DNA of 17,679 nt from a bacterium (GCA_018824795.1 JAHJFL010000015.1:1-17679); one strand, 5' to 3'; numbered from the stretch's first letter, positions 7,410 through 15,790 are shown. Numbers and translations are program-made. Notes: a model not told the origin generated them from the letters alone.

Positions 7410-9041
7410 TCACATCATGCCCGGCATGCCTTGCATTGCGTTGTTCATAGCGTCGTTTGAAGAACTTGCTTCTGGAAGTTCAAAAATAGCAGCTTCAGTT
7501 GTAAGAAGTAAACTTGCAACAGACGTTGCGTTTGTAAGCGCTACACGACCAACTTTAAGTGGGTCAATGATTCCTGCTTCAAACATATCTACATATTCAC
7601 CAGTTGCAGCATTGAAACCAATGTTTTCATTTGTAGCGCTTTCGACTGCGTTTACAACTACACCAGTGTCATAACCTGCGTTTTGAGCAATCTGTTTCAT
7701 TGGTGCTTTTACAGCACGAAGAATAATCTCACAACCAATTTTTTGATCGCCTGTAAGTTCAAGTTTAACTTTTGCAGCAGCACGAACTAAAGCAGCTCCA
7801 CCACCGATTACAATTCCCTCTTCAACAGCAGCTTTTGTTGCTGAGAGTGCATCGTCAACACGGTCTTTTCTCTCTTTCATTTCAGTTTCACTTGCAGCAC
7901 CAACTTTAATAACCGCAACACCGCCTGAAAGTTTTGCTAAACGCTCTTGAAGTTTTTCTTTGTCGTATTCACTTGAAGTAGCGTCAATTTGAACTTTAAT
8001 TTCAGCAATTCTTCCTTTTACAGCCGCTTCATCGCCAGCACCATTAACAATGACAGTATTGTCTTTGTCAATAACTACGCGAGATGCCTGACCTAAATGC
8101 TGGATAGTAGCGCCCTCAAGCGTGTGTCCTGTTTCATCTGAAATAACAACACCCCTTGTAAGGATTGCAATATCTTGAAGCATAGCTTTTCTTCTGTCGC
8201 CAAAACCTGGAGCTTTAACAGCAGAGATGTTTAAAACGCCACGAAGTTTATTTACAACTAAAGTTGAAAGAGCCTCGCCTTCTACATCTTCAGCAATAAT
8301 AAGAAGTGGACGAGAAGTTTTTTGAACTTGTTCTAAAACAGGAAGCATATCCTTAAGTGAAGATATTTTGTGGTCACATAATAAAATCCAAGGATTTTCA
8401 ATTTCTGCTACCATTTTTTCAGGATTTGTAATGAAGTACGGGCTTAAAAAACCACGGTCAAACTGCATACCCTCAACAACGTCAAGCTCATCAGAGATAC
8501 CTTTCGCTTCTTCAACAGTAATAACACCGTCTTGACCAACTCTCTCCATTGCTTCAGCAATCATCTCACCGATTTGTACGTCAGAGTTTGCAGAAATAGT
8601 TGCAACTTGAGCAATCTCTTTTTTCCCGTTTACAGCTCTAGAAGATGCTTTTAAATGCTCTAAAATAGAAGCACAAGCCTTGTCCATACCACGTTTAACT
8701 TCAACAGGATTTGCTCCTGCTGTGATGTTTCTTAGACCTTCACTGAAGATTGCGTTTGCTAAAACAGTAGCAGTCGTAGTACCATCACCAGCCTCATCCG
8801 CAGTTCTAGAAGCTACTTCTTTTACAAGTTGTGCGCCCATATCTTCAAGTTTGTCTTTAAGTTCAATCTCGCGTGCAACAGTAACACCGTCTTTAGTAAT
8901 AATAGGATTACCATAACTTTTTTGGATTAAAACATTACGACCACGAGGCCCCATTGTAACTTTTACTGCATCTGTTAGTTTTGCAACACCACGAGCTAAC
9001 GCATTACGAGCGTTATCTGAAAAAATTATTTCTTTAGCCAT
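7410..9041 (-). CDS. groEL: Chaperonin GroEL (Hsp60)
   Basis: The 543-residue subunit of the double-ring chaperonin that folds proteins in the cytoplasm using ATP with the GroES lid. The length is normal for the family. Visible marks are the N-terminal [12 protein letters not shown], the ATP loop TMGPRGRNV (about 29-37), GDGTTT (86-91) with the catalytic aspartates around it, the apical-domain segment, and [12 protein letters not shown] in the second equatorial part. The tail ends MQGMPGMM, a short form of the Gly-Met tail. ATG is preceded by AAGGAAG. It lies 47 bp behind groES and is co-transcribed with it. The terminator follows directly. Confidence 0.99.
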   Translation of the reverse strand: MAKEIIFSDNARNALARGVAKLTDAVKVTMGPRGRNVLIQKSYGNPIITKDGVTVAREIELKDKLEDMGAQLVKEVASRTADEAGDGTTTATVLANAIFSEGLRNITAGANPVEVKRGMDKACASILEHLKASSRAVNGKKEIAQVATISANSDVQIGEMIAEAMERVGQDGVITVEEAKGISDELDVVEGMQFDRGFLSPYFITNPEKMVAEIENPWILLCDHKISSLKDMLPVLEQVQKTSRPLLIIAEDVEGEALSTLVVNKLRGVLNISAVKAPGFGDRRKAMLQDIAILTRGVVISDETGHTLEGATIQHLGQASRVVIDKDNTVIVNGAGDEAAVKGRIAEIKVQIDATSSEYDKEKLQERLAKLSGGVAVIKVGAASETEMKERKDRVDDALSATKAAVEEGIVIGGGAALVRAAAKVKLELTGDQKIGCEIILRAVKAPMKQIAQNAGYDTGVVVNAVESATNENIGFNAATGEYVDMFEAGIIDPLKVGRVALTNATSVASLLLTTEAAIFELPEASSSNDAMNNAMQGMPGMM

Positions 9042-9088
9042 TATTTTCTTCCTTAATTTTATTGTTTTTTATATAGTAGCTATTGTAA

Positions 9089-9349
9089 TTAACCAATGAT
9101 TCCAAAAATGTCATCGAGTTCAATTACTAAATATTTTTCACCTTCAAATGAAACTTCATTTCCTGAGTATTTGCCAAAAAGAACTTTGTTTCCACATGCA
9201 AGCTCAGTTACTTCTTTACTTACAGCTACAACTTCCCCACGAGACGGTTTCTCTTTTGCGTTATCGGGAATGATAATCCCAGAAGCAGTAGTCGTTGCCT
9301 CTTCTACTCTTTTTACAAGCACTCTTTTACCTAATGGTTGAAAATTCAT
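9089..9349 (-). CDS. groES: Co-chaperonin GroES (Hsp10)
   Basis: The 86-residue lid of the GroEL ring. Typical features are [14 protein letters not shown] at the N-terminus, the mobile loop [20 protein letters not shown] (about 16-35) that docks on GroEL, and the end [14 protein letters not shown]. The frame stays open another 52 codons upstream, but the ATG at 9349 is preferred: it gives the standard GroES start and has the strong ribosome site AAAGGAG seven bases upstream. I looked for a CIRCE element (TTAGCACTC-N9-GAGTGCTAA) in front and found none, so regulation by HrcA through CIRCE is not supported here. Confidence 0.98.
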   Translation of the reverse strand: MNFQPLGKRVLVKRVEEATTTASGIIIPDNAKEKPSRGEVVAVSKEVTELACGNKVLFGKYSGNEVSFEGEKYLVIELDDIFGIIG

Positions 9350-9437
9350 AATACTCCTTTGTTTATTGATAATTTTATTGAAAAATGCAACTTTATCAAA
9401 TGTTGGTAAACTTATATTTAATCGCGCGAAGTTTATC

Positions 9438-9443
9438 ATTATA
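9438..9443 (-). promoter_or_regulatory. Candidate -10 box for groESL
   Basis: TATAAT on the minus strand, 88 bp upstream of the groES ATG. No -35 match is seen. Another AT-rich candidate nearer the gene cannot be excluded. Confidence 0.35.
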
Positions 9444-9508
9444 GTTATTGGTTTGCACTTAAGGAAAATATTTATTGTTATAAAAGGAAAATAAAAGCTT
9501 TGCATAGA

Positions 9509-9514
9509 TATAAT
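9509..9514 (+). promoter_or_regulatory. Likely -10 box for the tRNA pair
   Basis: TATAAT 18 bp upstream of tRNA-Met, preceded by CTTTGCATAGA, an extended -10 context. Spacing to the mature 5' end suits a short leader. Confidence 0.5.
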
Positions 9515-9532
9515 TCCGACCTACAAATAGAT

Positions 9533-9609
9533 GTCAGGGTAGCTCAGCTGGTTAGAGCACTGGTCTCATAAGCCGGGGGTCGGGGGTTCGAGTCCCCCCT
9601 CTGACACCA
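9533..9609 (+). tRNA. tRNA-Met (CAT)
   Basis: A 77-nt cloverleaf. Acceptor GTCAGGG pairs with CTCTGAC (one G-T), D-arm GCTC/GAGC, anticodon loop CTCATAA giving CAT, T-arm GGGGG-TTCGAGT-CCCCC, discriminator A and encoded CCA. The normal G1-C72 pair argues against initiator tRNA. A tRNA-Ile with lysidine-modified CAT cannot be excluded without a model comparison. Confidence 0.93.
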
Positions 9610-9630
9610 TCCATTTGTAGCTTTTTATAT

Positions 9631-9705
9631 TCCGGATTAGCTCAGCGGTAGAGTAGGTGACTGTTAATCACTTGGTCACTGGTTCGAATCCAGTATCCGG
9701 AGCCA
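9631..9705 (+). tRNA. tRNA-Asn (GTT)
   Basis: A 75-nt cloverleaf with perfect acceptor TCCGGAT/ATCCGGA, D-arm GCTC/GAGT, anticodon stem GGTGA/TCACT with loop CTGTTAA (anticodon GTT), T-arm ACTGG/CCAGT, discriminator G and encoded CCA. It lies 21 bp after tRNA-Met. Its 3' end faces the integrase remnant and probably served as the attachment site. Confidence 0.96.
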
Positions 9706-9758
9706 CAACTTTTTAAACCCCTTATACACGGACATTCCAACTGATTTATTTAACTACT

Positions 9759-9786
9759 GTGCCCAAATAGTGCCCATAAGTGTCCA
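9759..9786. repeat. Three phased GTGCCCA repeats beside the integrase remnant
   Basis: GTGCCCA at 9759-9765, GTGCCCA at 9770-9776 and GTGTCCA at 9780-9786, with starts 11 and 10 bp apart, about one helical turn. Together with the tRNA and the recombinase scar this resembles arm-type integrase binding sites; that role is inferred. Confidence 0.55.
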
Positions 9787-9997
9787 CTACATTTCATCTA
9801 AAAAAGAAGCTCTTTTAACATTCTCGCTTTTTCGATATTTAGCATACATCTGCCCAATGGGTGGTTCTAATCCTTTTTATGTCATAGAAATGTTCATTAT
9901 TTTCATTTAAAAACACATAGCTATTTTTATGAGCTGTCAGTTTATACTGCTCTTTTAAATATGGAAGTAAAGAATCAATGATATTTATATAGTTGTT
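9787..9997 (-). pseudogene. Remnant of a tyrosine recombinase (phage/island integrase)
   Basis: Two translated fragments on the minus strand look like parts of one integrase. The first (9997 down to about 9854) reads IDSLLPYLKEQYKL, then NSYVFLNENNEHFYDIKR and IRTTHW. This is the segment that lies between the box I arginine and the box II histidine-x-x-arginine in such enzymes. The second, in the next frame, reads MYAKYRKSENVKRASFLDEM and stops at 9787-9789, like an integrase C-terminus with its catalytic tyrosine (YAKY). The N-terminus, box I arginine and box II are missing, so the gene is dead. It sits 81 bp behind tRNA-Asn. The family call is by eye, not by search. Confidence 0.65.
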
Positions 9998-10007
9998 TTA
10001 AAAAGTG

Positions 10008-10475
10008 CTAATGTACAGGGATATACGCATATCCGGCATTCTGTGCATCAATAAGATAAACATTTTTTATCGCATCAGCATGAACAAATTTGTATACTGT
10101 CTCCAGTTTGATTCCTCTTGCTTTCATCCCTGCTGAACACATTTTGAATGTTACATGATAACTGTCGTTAAGTTCTTTTAATACAGATATAAATTTTGGC
10201 TGTATCTCAAGAGCACTTTTATCTTCACTATAGGGAGAATCTGACAAATTTCTAATGAAATACTTATAAGCATCACCAGAAATTACCACAATTGTCTTAA
10301 ACTTTTTATTCTGTCCCTTGTAATATTGGGAAACATTTTTGATACTTTTAATCATATCTTTTTCAATTTTAGCACTATCACCACTTGTCAGATCATAAAC
10401 GGCTTTTGCTTCATCCGCGTACATCGTGCTTGCTGTAAGTATACATGTTATAACCACTGCTTTTAACCATTTCAT
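10008..10475 (-). CDS. Exported DsrE/DsrF-like protein
   Basis: A 155-residue protein with a clear signal peptide (basic start, hydrophobic core, likely cut after residue 20, SMYA-DE), so it is probably periplasmic. The mature part looks like the DsrE/DsrF/YchN fold: TIVVISGDAYKYFIR, a central helix, and VTFKMCSAGMKARGI with one conserved-looking cysteine, C113. This fold is used for sulfur handling, but many exported members have no known role; the single cysteine could carry a persulfide (inference). The ribosome site AAGGA precedes the ATG. Its 3' end lies 11 bp from the integrase remnant. It appears to be a single-gene unit. Confidence 0.75.
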   Translation of the reverse strand: MKWLKAVVITCILTASTMYADEAKAVYDLTSGDSAKIEKDMIKSIKNVSQYYKGQNKKFKTIVVISGDAYKYFIRNLSDSPYSEDKSALEIQPKFISVLKELNDSYHVTFKMCSAGMKARGIKLETVYKFVHADAIKNVYLIDAQNAGYAYIPVH

Positions 10476-10612
10476 ATGTTTCCTTCATTTTATATAATCT
10501 TGTAGGTAATCTGGAATAAAGTATACTCTAGCTTTCATTGACACTATTGATACTACTTAAAAATCATATAAAGATTTGTTTTATTTGATGTAATAAAAAA
10601 TAGAGATTGTAG

Positions 10613-10741
10613 CTAATATAATTTAATTGCTCTATCTCGTGGATGTCTATAATCGCTAGGATTGTTATACTTATAAATGAATCCCAAAAGTATGGCAATG
10701 AGTATTGCTGCTAACAGCAAATATTTGAAAATTTTATTCAA
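10613..10741 (-). CDS. Possible 42-residue single-pass membrane protein
   Basis: A short frame starting at TTG (10741) with AGG nearby and a stop three codons upstream, so the start choice is narrow. It encodes MNKIFKYLLLAAILIAILLG, then a short polar tail with NNPSDYRHPRDRA. Basic residues followed by about 18 hydrophobic ones and a charged tail is a typical small membrane protein layout. The call rests on composition and frame alone; the non-ATG start lowers confidence. Confidence 0.4.
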   Translation of the reverse strand: MNKIFKYLLLAAILIAILLGFIYKYNNPSDYRHPRDRAIKLY

Positions 10742-10979
10742 TTTTAAAACCTATAACATGATCTTCTTTACGTGCTTTTTTTCTTACTCTTCTATCTTTT
10801 TTAACCTAATAAGCGCACATTAATATTCTTCTTTGAAATATTGTATCAAGAAATTATTAAATAGGCAGATAAAGAAAACAAGCAAATTTTTTCTAGCTGA
10901 TATTTACAATATAAATTCAATATATATGGTTGATTTGTTACATTAAAGTGTTATGATATTAAAAATTACGGAGAATAAA

Positions 10980-11693
10980 ATGAAAAAAATTATATCTACA
11001 ATAGCAATTATCGGGTGTTTTAGTGGAGTTTTTGGAGAGTCTAACTTTAATGTCGGATTTTCCGGTTCAGATGAAGGGATAGACAGCTTCAGCCTCTCTA
11101 TAGGAAACTATTATGGTGTTCCTGTACAAGAAGTAAGAGAAGTTGAATATTATGTTCCCCGCGAGCATGCAAGTATTGTCTATTTTTTAGCAAACAATGC
11201 ACATGTAAACGCACATTATGTTACAGATTTAAGACGAGAAGGCTTGAGCTGGTGGAATATTTCACTGCGTTTAGGACTTGATCCATACATGTTATATAGA
11301 GTTGACAACAGATATTATGGAAAAAGCAGACATCACCGTTTACGCGATGCAGAGATTGCCGACTATGTAAATGTGCGCTTTATTTCAGATTACCACCATA
11401 TCAACCGAAATGAGGTCATAGACCGAAGACGTCAAGGAGAAAGATACTATCACATCAATGACTCTTATCATAAGAAACAAGATCGTCCTCAATACCGCGA
11501 AGAACGTAAAATACATAATGAGCGAAAAGTAGAGACAATACAAAGAGAGCGACAAGAAAATCGCAAAGAAATTAGAGAAGATCGTAGAGATGTAAAAGGT
11601 AATCAACGCGACAACAGAGACAAAAACTCAAAAAGCGATAACAAACGTAAGAATAATGATGACAAAAGAAACGGAAACTCTCACGACCGTTAA
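10980..11693 (+). CDS. Exported protein of unknown function with internal duplication and charged tail
   Basis: A 237-residue protein from the ATG at 10980, chosen because GGAG lies seven bases upstream; an upstream ATG at 10953 lacks this. The N-terminus is a signal peptide; IIGC at 10-13 also fits a lipobox, so it may be a lipoprotein. Residues 20-60 look beta-rich. Residues 76-98 and 141-163 are similar (VNAHYVTDLRREG..WWNIS and INRNEVIDRRRQG..YYHIN), an internal repeat of a small helical motif. Residues 165-237 are nearly all Lys, Arg, Glu, Asp and Asn, probably disordered. No family is recognised. It stands alone, convergent with the diguanylate cyclase gene. Confidence 0.75.
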   Translation: MKKIISTIAIIGCFSGVFGESNFNVGFSGSDEGIDSFSLSIGNYYGVPVQEVREVEYYVPREHASIVYFLANNAHVNAHYVTDLRREGLSWWNISLRLGLDPYMLYRVDNRYYGKSRHHRLRDAEIADYVNVRFISDYHHINRNEVIDRRRQGERYYHINDSYHKKQDRPQYREERKIHNERKVETIQRERQENRKEIREDRRDVKGNQRDNRDKNSKSDNKRKNNDDKRNGNSHDR

Positions 11694-11718
11694 AAAATGA
11701 ATTGAGTTTGTGTGCCGA

Positions 11719-11733
11719 GGGGCAATTTGCCCC
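11719..11733. terminator. Stem-loop between convergent genes
   Basis: GGGGC-aattt-GCCCC between the ends of the charged exported protein (11693) and the diguanylate cyclase (11752). No T-run follows on either strand, so termination is plausible from position only. Confidence 0.35.
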
Positions 11734-11751
11734 GATAGCCAGCGAGTAGTT

Positions 11752-13623
11752 TTATAATATCTGAACTTGGTTTCTGCCATTTTCTTTTGAGAGATAGAGT
11801 GCTTTATCGGCGCGTGCGATACACTCAGAAATATCTTCGCCTTCTTTATAAACAGTAGCCCCGAGGCTGATAGTTATATGTGTTACTTCTTCAAAATATG
11901 CTTTTTCAACTTGCAATCGTATGTGCTCAAGAGGTTTTTTAAGTGATTCTACTGCATCAATCTTCATAAGAACAATAAACTCTTCCCCGCCCCAACGAAT
12001 CAAATAATCTTCTTGACGAATTGCTGAATGAATAATATTGACAAGTTGTTTTAAAACAACATCACCTCGATTATGTCCATATGTGTCATTAACATTTTTA
12101 AAAAAATCAATATCGCAAATGACAACACCAAGCTTGTGAGGGTGTCTTTCTTCTATAATTAAGGCAATGTTATTATCAAAAAATTCTCTGTTGAGTGCAT
12201 TTGTCAGTTTATCATGGGAGATTTTACGTTTTAGTTTTACATGTTCTGTAACAGTATGGCTGATATCAGCAAAAGAGACAATGTAATTTCCTGGCTCAAA
12301 CTCATTTACAGAAACATTAAAAGCATGAGACTCCATGTTGTCATCAAGGATAGCTACAATACGTTGCTCATCTGGAAGCTTTATGATTGTTTCCACCCAA
12401 TGTTTACCCTCTGGAACTTTTCCCAAGTGAAAGAATTCATCGTTATGAATAAATCTATCACAGATGCAGTTATGGTGTTTTAAAAAATCTTCTAAATCAT
12501 TAAATCCAAAAAAATCAAATATGGCCTTATTCGCAAGTAAGAGTTTTTTTCCATCTGTAAGAATAGTCATGTTTTTTTGCAAATCATAGAGCTTTTGGAG
12601 TCTGATGTTAAAGAAAAATAACTCTTCTTTTTGTGCGCCAAGTTCTGAAGTTAGTGTATAAATACTTTTTTCTTTTTTGCGAATAACAATATATCCGCCT
12701 ATTATTAAAACAGAGGAAATAAGTAGAAGAATTATTACTAATATCTCTATTGACTTGTACATAATATCATGCTCTAATGATATGTCGCTTAAGAAAATAA
12801 AATAACCAAGCTCTTTGCCTGACACATCGGAGAGTCTCCCTTTTGAGACAAAGTATTCATGTTCTCCAGAGATTATTTCGTTAACAATAATTTTATCATT
12901 CAGTATCGATTCTATCTGCTCGGGTACATCAAATGTCTGATAAATAATGTAATAATTGGCTATTTCTGTTTTTTGGTTTATATCATCCTTTACAAATTCT
13001 GGAACATCTTCATAGACCTTTTTATTAACCGCTAGATACACATGCATATTTAAGTGTTGAGAGAGCTCATCTATAACTTTATCAATCTCTTTTCCAAGCT
13101 CTAAATAACCAATAAGCTTTCCGTCCACATACCATGGCTGTACAACCCGCAATGTATAGTTTTTTTTCATTCCAAATTCTAGGCCGTAGTAAACAGACTG
13201 TAGTTCCTGGGCTTTTTTGAAAGTCTCTCTTTCTATAGTGTCTGAATCTTTTTCATAATCGTGCACTCTAAGTAAAACAGTCCCATCAGTCTTTATAAAA
13301 TACATGTGGGTAAGATTGATATTTTTGTTCAAACGCTTATATATCTCTTTTACTGAATTATTGAGTTCGTCTTTATTGAGTTCTTGAAATTTCTGAGCAA
13401 TATCGTCTCTGTTTTGGATAAAAGATATACACTGCTTAAGATATGCCGCCTCATTGTCAACTGTTTTATTGAAAAAGTTGGCAAATATTGCAGGAGTCTC
13501 TTTTTTACTTTTATGGATGGAAGTATCTTGAATGTAGGCTATAGTAAAGACGGTAGATAATGACATAATAAATATAACTATGACAAAAGGAATATAGAGG
13601 TTTAATTGATATAGTTTTTTCAT
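11752..13623 (-). CDS. Membrane diguanylate cyclase: dCache sensor, PAS-like domain, GGDEF
   Basis: Makes cyclic-di-GMP from two GTP in response to an external signal. Of 623 residues, TM1 is about 11-31 and TM2 about 292-314, enclosing a periplasmic double-Cache (dCache_3-like) domain with MYFIKTDGTVLLRVHDYEKD and VVQPWYVDGKLIGYLELG. A short coiled stretch follows, then a PAS-like domain (about 345-455) and GGDEF (about 465-623). The active site is intact: D504 in CDIDFFKNVND and GGEEF at 545-549. The inhibitory I-site RQED (536-539) lies exactly five residues upstream, so product feedback is expected. The stand-alone PAS gene lies 30 bp upstream and is probably co-transcribed. The ligand is unknown. 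Confidence 0.92.
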   Translation of the reverse strand: MKKLYQLNLYIPFVIVIFIMSLSTVFTIAYIQDTSIHKSKKETPAIFANFFNKTVDNEAAYLKQCISFIQNRDDIAQKFQELNKDELNNSVKEIYKRLNKNINLTHMYFIKTDGTVLLRVHDYEKDSDTIERETFKKAQELQSVYYGLEFGMKKNYTLRVVQPWYVDGKLIGYLELGKEIDKVIDELSQHLNMHVYLAVNKKVYEDVPEFVKDDINQKTEIANYYIIYQTFDVPEQIESILNDKIIVNEIISGEHEYFVSKGRLSDVSGKELGYFIFLSDISLEHDIMYKSIEILVIILLLISSVLIIGGYIVIRKKEKSIYTLTSELGAQKEELFFFNIRLQKLYDLQKNMTILTDGKKLLLANKAIFDFFGFNDLEDFLKHHNCICDRFIHNDEFFHLGKVPEGKHWVETIIKLPDEQRIVAILDDNMESHAFNVSVNEFEPGNYIVSFADISHTVTEHVKLKRKISHDKLTNALNREFFDNNIALIIEERHPHKLGVVICDIDFFKNVNDTYGHNRGDVVLKQLVNIIHSAIRQEDYLIRWGGEEFIVLMKIDAVESLKKPLEHIRLQVEKAYFEEVTHITISLGATVYKEGEDISECIARADKALYLSKENGRNQVQIL

Positions 13624-13653
13624 TTTTTCAACCTTCAGTAAGATTATATTACA

Positions 13654-13983
13654 TTAACTTAAATAGTGTTCAGTCCCCACTGTAAGCACATATTTTTTAC
13701 CTTCTCTTATTTCAAGAGTGTTTTTAAAATCAACAAGTACATGCATTCCTTGTTTGCATTTAATGTCGTTAGCATGTGACTCCCACTCTTTTTCATTACC
13801 ATTAAAAAAAGATTTAAAAACCTGCATCACCTTTTCATAATCCCGTGCATCAATCATCAAGTCAAACCAGTTTTTTCCTAGAGCGTAATCACTACTGTAG
13901 CACCCATGACTCAAGGTACATTCAAACTCATGAATTATTGCATTTTCATCTAATACTGCTCTTATAAATTTTTTATTATTCAC
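13654..13983 (-). CDS. Stand-alone PAS-domain protein
   Basis: A 109-residue protein consisting of little more than one PAS fold: IHEFECTLSHGCYSSDYALGK, then GKNWFDLMIDARDYEKVMQVF (the typical PAS helix segment), then strands ending KKYVLTVGTEHY. The start is a GTG, supported by GGGAGG six bases upstream. It lacks any output domain and has two or three cysteines, so it may bind a cofactor or act through a partner. The partner most likely is the diguanylate cyclase encoded 30 bp downstream on the same strand, which has its own PAS-like domain. The fold assignment is by eye. Confidence 0.65.
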   Translation of the reverse strand: MNNKKFIRAVLDENAIIHEFECTLSHGCYSSDYALGKNWFDLMIDARDYEKVMQVFKSFFNGNEKEWESHANDIKCKQGMHVLVDFKNTLEIREGKKYVLTVGTEHYLS

Positions 13984-14257
13984 CTACTGCCTCCCTTTCT
14001 CTTCATCTAATATTATTATAACGCAGCCATATAATATATGCATAAAAATAAGAGTATAAAATAGGACACATGTAGACAATCTGCTCATATTTTAAATCAA
14101 TTTAAGGATTGCATACAACTTAAGCAACAGAAAATATTTTAATGAAGAAGCTACTTCTAAAACTACATTTGTGACTTTTTTTCATGCATGTCTTTTACAC
14201 TAAGAAACGCTTTTCATGCTAAAATGCTGATACAAAACACAAACACATCGGAGTTGG

Positions 14258-15790
14258 ATGGAAACGCAAATAAGAGAAAATATTGAATTGAAATTTTTAA
14301 GTATGGATGATTATCAGGAACTTAAAGATGGGATGCTTTTGGCTTATGCACCTATGAGCGATGCTTATTGGAAAGAGGATCAAATCCAGACTTTGCTTGA
14401 GAAATTTCAAGAGGGGCAGGTTGTTATTAAAATAGATGGAGAACTTGCGGGATGTGCTTTGTCAATCATTGTCGATTATAAAGAGTTTGCAAATCACCAT
14501 ACTTACAGTGAAATAACAGATAACTATACTTTTAATACTCATACAGACAAGGGTGACATTCTTTATGGTATTGATGTTTTTATAGTTCCAAAATTCAGAG
14601 GTCACAGACTTGGAAGACGTTTGTATGACTACAGAAAAGAGTTGTGTGAAAAGTTGAACCTTAAAGGTATTGCCTTTGGAGGAAGAATTCCAAATTATCA
14701 CAAATATGCAGATGAAATGTCACCAAAAGCATACATAGAAAAGGTCAAAAGAAAAGAGATAAACGATCCTGTTTTAAACTTTCAGCTCTCAAATGATTTC
14801 CACGCGGCAAAAGTTCTCAAAGGCTACCTTGAAGGGGATAAAGACTCAGGAGAATATGCAGTTTTACTTGAGTGGGATAACATTTACTATGAAAAGCCAA
14901 GCAAACAGGCAACAAGTAAGAAAAAAGTAGTTCGTTTAGGTCTTATTCAATGGCAAATGCGTCCTTATAAAAACTTAGAGGAGTTGTTGCAGCAGGCAGA
15001 GTATTTTATTGACGCTGTCTCAGGTTACCGTTCAGATTTTGCACTTTTTCCGGAGTTTTTTAATGCGCCTTTAATGGCTGAAAATAATCATCTCTCAGAA
15101 CCCGAAGCAATCCGCGAGCTTGCCAAACACACCCATGACATCATTCAAAGATTCTCAGAACTCTCAATGTCGTACAACATCAACATTATCTCAGGAAGTA
15201 TGCCGGAGATGAAAGATGGCCACTTATACAATGTAGGTTATTTATGCAGACGCGATGGAACAATTGACCGATATGAAAAAATTCATGTCACTCCGGACGA
15301 GGCAAAAGTTTGGGGTATGCAGGGCGGAAACAGTTTAAAAACATTTGACACAGATTGTGGAAAAATAGGAATACTCATCTGTTACGACTCAGAGTTTCCT
15401 GAACTTAGCAGACTGCTTTCAGCTGAAGGAATGGACATACTTTTTGTTCCTTTTTTAACGGACACACAAAACGGTTACTCAAGAGTAAGACACTGTTCTC
15501 AGGCAAGAGCCATAGAAAATGAGTGTTATGTGGCAATTGCAGGAAGTGTAGGAAATCTGCCAAATGTGCACAATATGGACATTCAGTTCGCCCAATCAAT
15601 GGTCTTTACTCCATGTGATTTTGCTTTTCCCACAAACGGCATAAAAGCCGAAGCCATACCAAACAGTGAGATGATTTTAATTGCAGATGTAGATATAGAT
15701 TTGTTACGTGAGCTAAATCAATTCGGAAGCGTTAAAAATTTAAAAGACAGAAGAACGGATATCTACGAAGTAGTAAAAGTAGCGAAGTAA
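14258..15790 (+). CDS. GNAT acetyltransferase fused to a carbon-nitrogen hydrolase
   Basis: A 510-residue cytoplasmic protein of two enzymes. Residues 10-210 are a GNAT domain with the acetyl-CoA loop RGHRLG (114-119) after the strand IDVFIV. Residues 225-510 are a nitrilase/amidase domain with the full Glu-Lys-Cys triad: E266 in LFPEFF, K341 in RYEKIH and C375 in LICYDSEFPE. This fusion is a known family found in many bacteria, but its substrate is not established; an acylated amine or amide repair role is a guess. The ATG has CGGAG upstream and a TAAAAT box at 14220-14225. It is transcribed alone; the divergent neighbour is the PAS protein. Confidence 0.93.
   Translation: METQIRENIELKFLSMDDYQELKDGMLLAYAPMSDAYWKEDQIQTLLEKFQEGQVVIKIDGELAGCALSIIVDYKEFANHHTYSEITDNYTFNTHTDKGDILYGIDVFIVPKFRGHRLGRRLYDYRKELCEKLNLKGIAFGGRIPNYHKYADEMSPKAYIEKVKRKEINDPVLNFQLSNDFHAAKVLKGYLEGDKDSGEYAVLLEWDNIYYEKPSKQATSKKKVVRLGLIQWQMRPYKNLEELLQQAEYFIDAVSGYRSDFALFPEFFNAPLMAENNHLSEPEAIRELAKHTHDIIQRFSELSMSYNINIISGSMPEMKDGHLYNVGYLCRRDGTIDRYEKIHVTPDEAKVWGMQGGNSLKTFDTDCGKIGILICYDSEFPELSRLLSAEGMDILFVPFLTDTQNGYSRVRHCSQARAIENECYVAIAGSVGNLPNVHNMDIQFAQSMVFTPCDFAFPTNGIKAEAIPNSEMILIADVDIDLLRELNQFGSVKNLKDRRTDIYEVVKVAK

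Noticed and set aside
7390..9341. Plus-strand frames opposite groEL and groES (7390-7674, 8680-8916, 9096-9341)
   Set aside because: Antisense shadows of strongly conserved genes with no start signals.
9350..9500. CIRCE or HspR (HAIR) operator upstream of groES
   Set aside because: No TTAGCACTC-N9-GAGTGCTAA and no CTTGAGT-N7-ACTCAAG seen in this stretch.
9350..9505. N-terminal extension of groES by 52 codons
   Set aside because: The internal ATG at 9349 has the strong ribosome site and gives the normal GroES start; the upstream part is AT-rich promoter DNA.
9533..9609. tRNA-Met(CAT) as initiator tRNA
   Set aside because: The first acceptor pair is a normal G-C and the anticodon stem lacks the three G-C pairs of initiators.
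10953..10979. Upstream ATG for the charged exported protein
   Set aside because: It adds nine residues in front of a clear signal peptide and lacks the GGAG that precedes the ATG at 10980.
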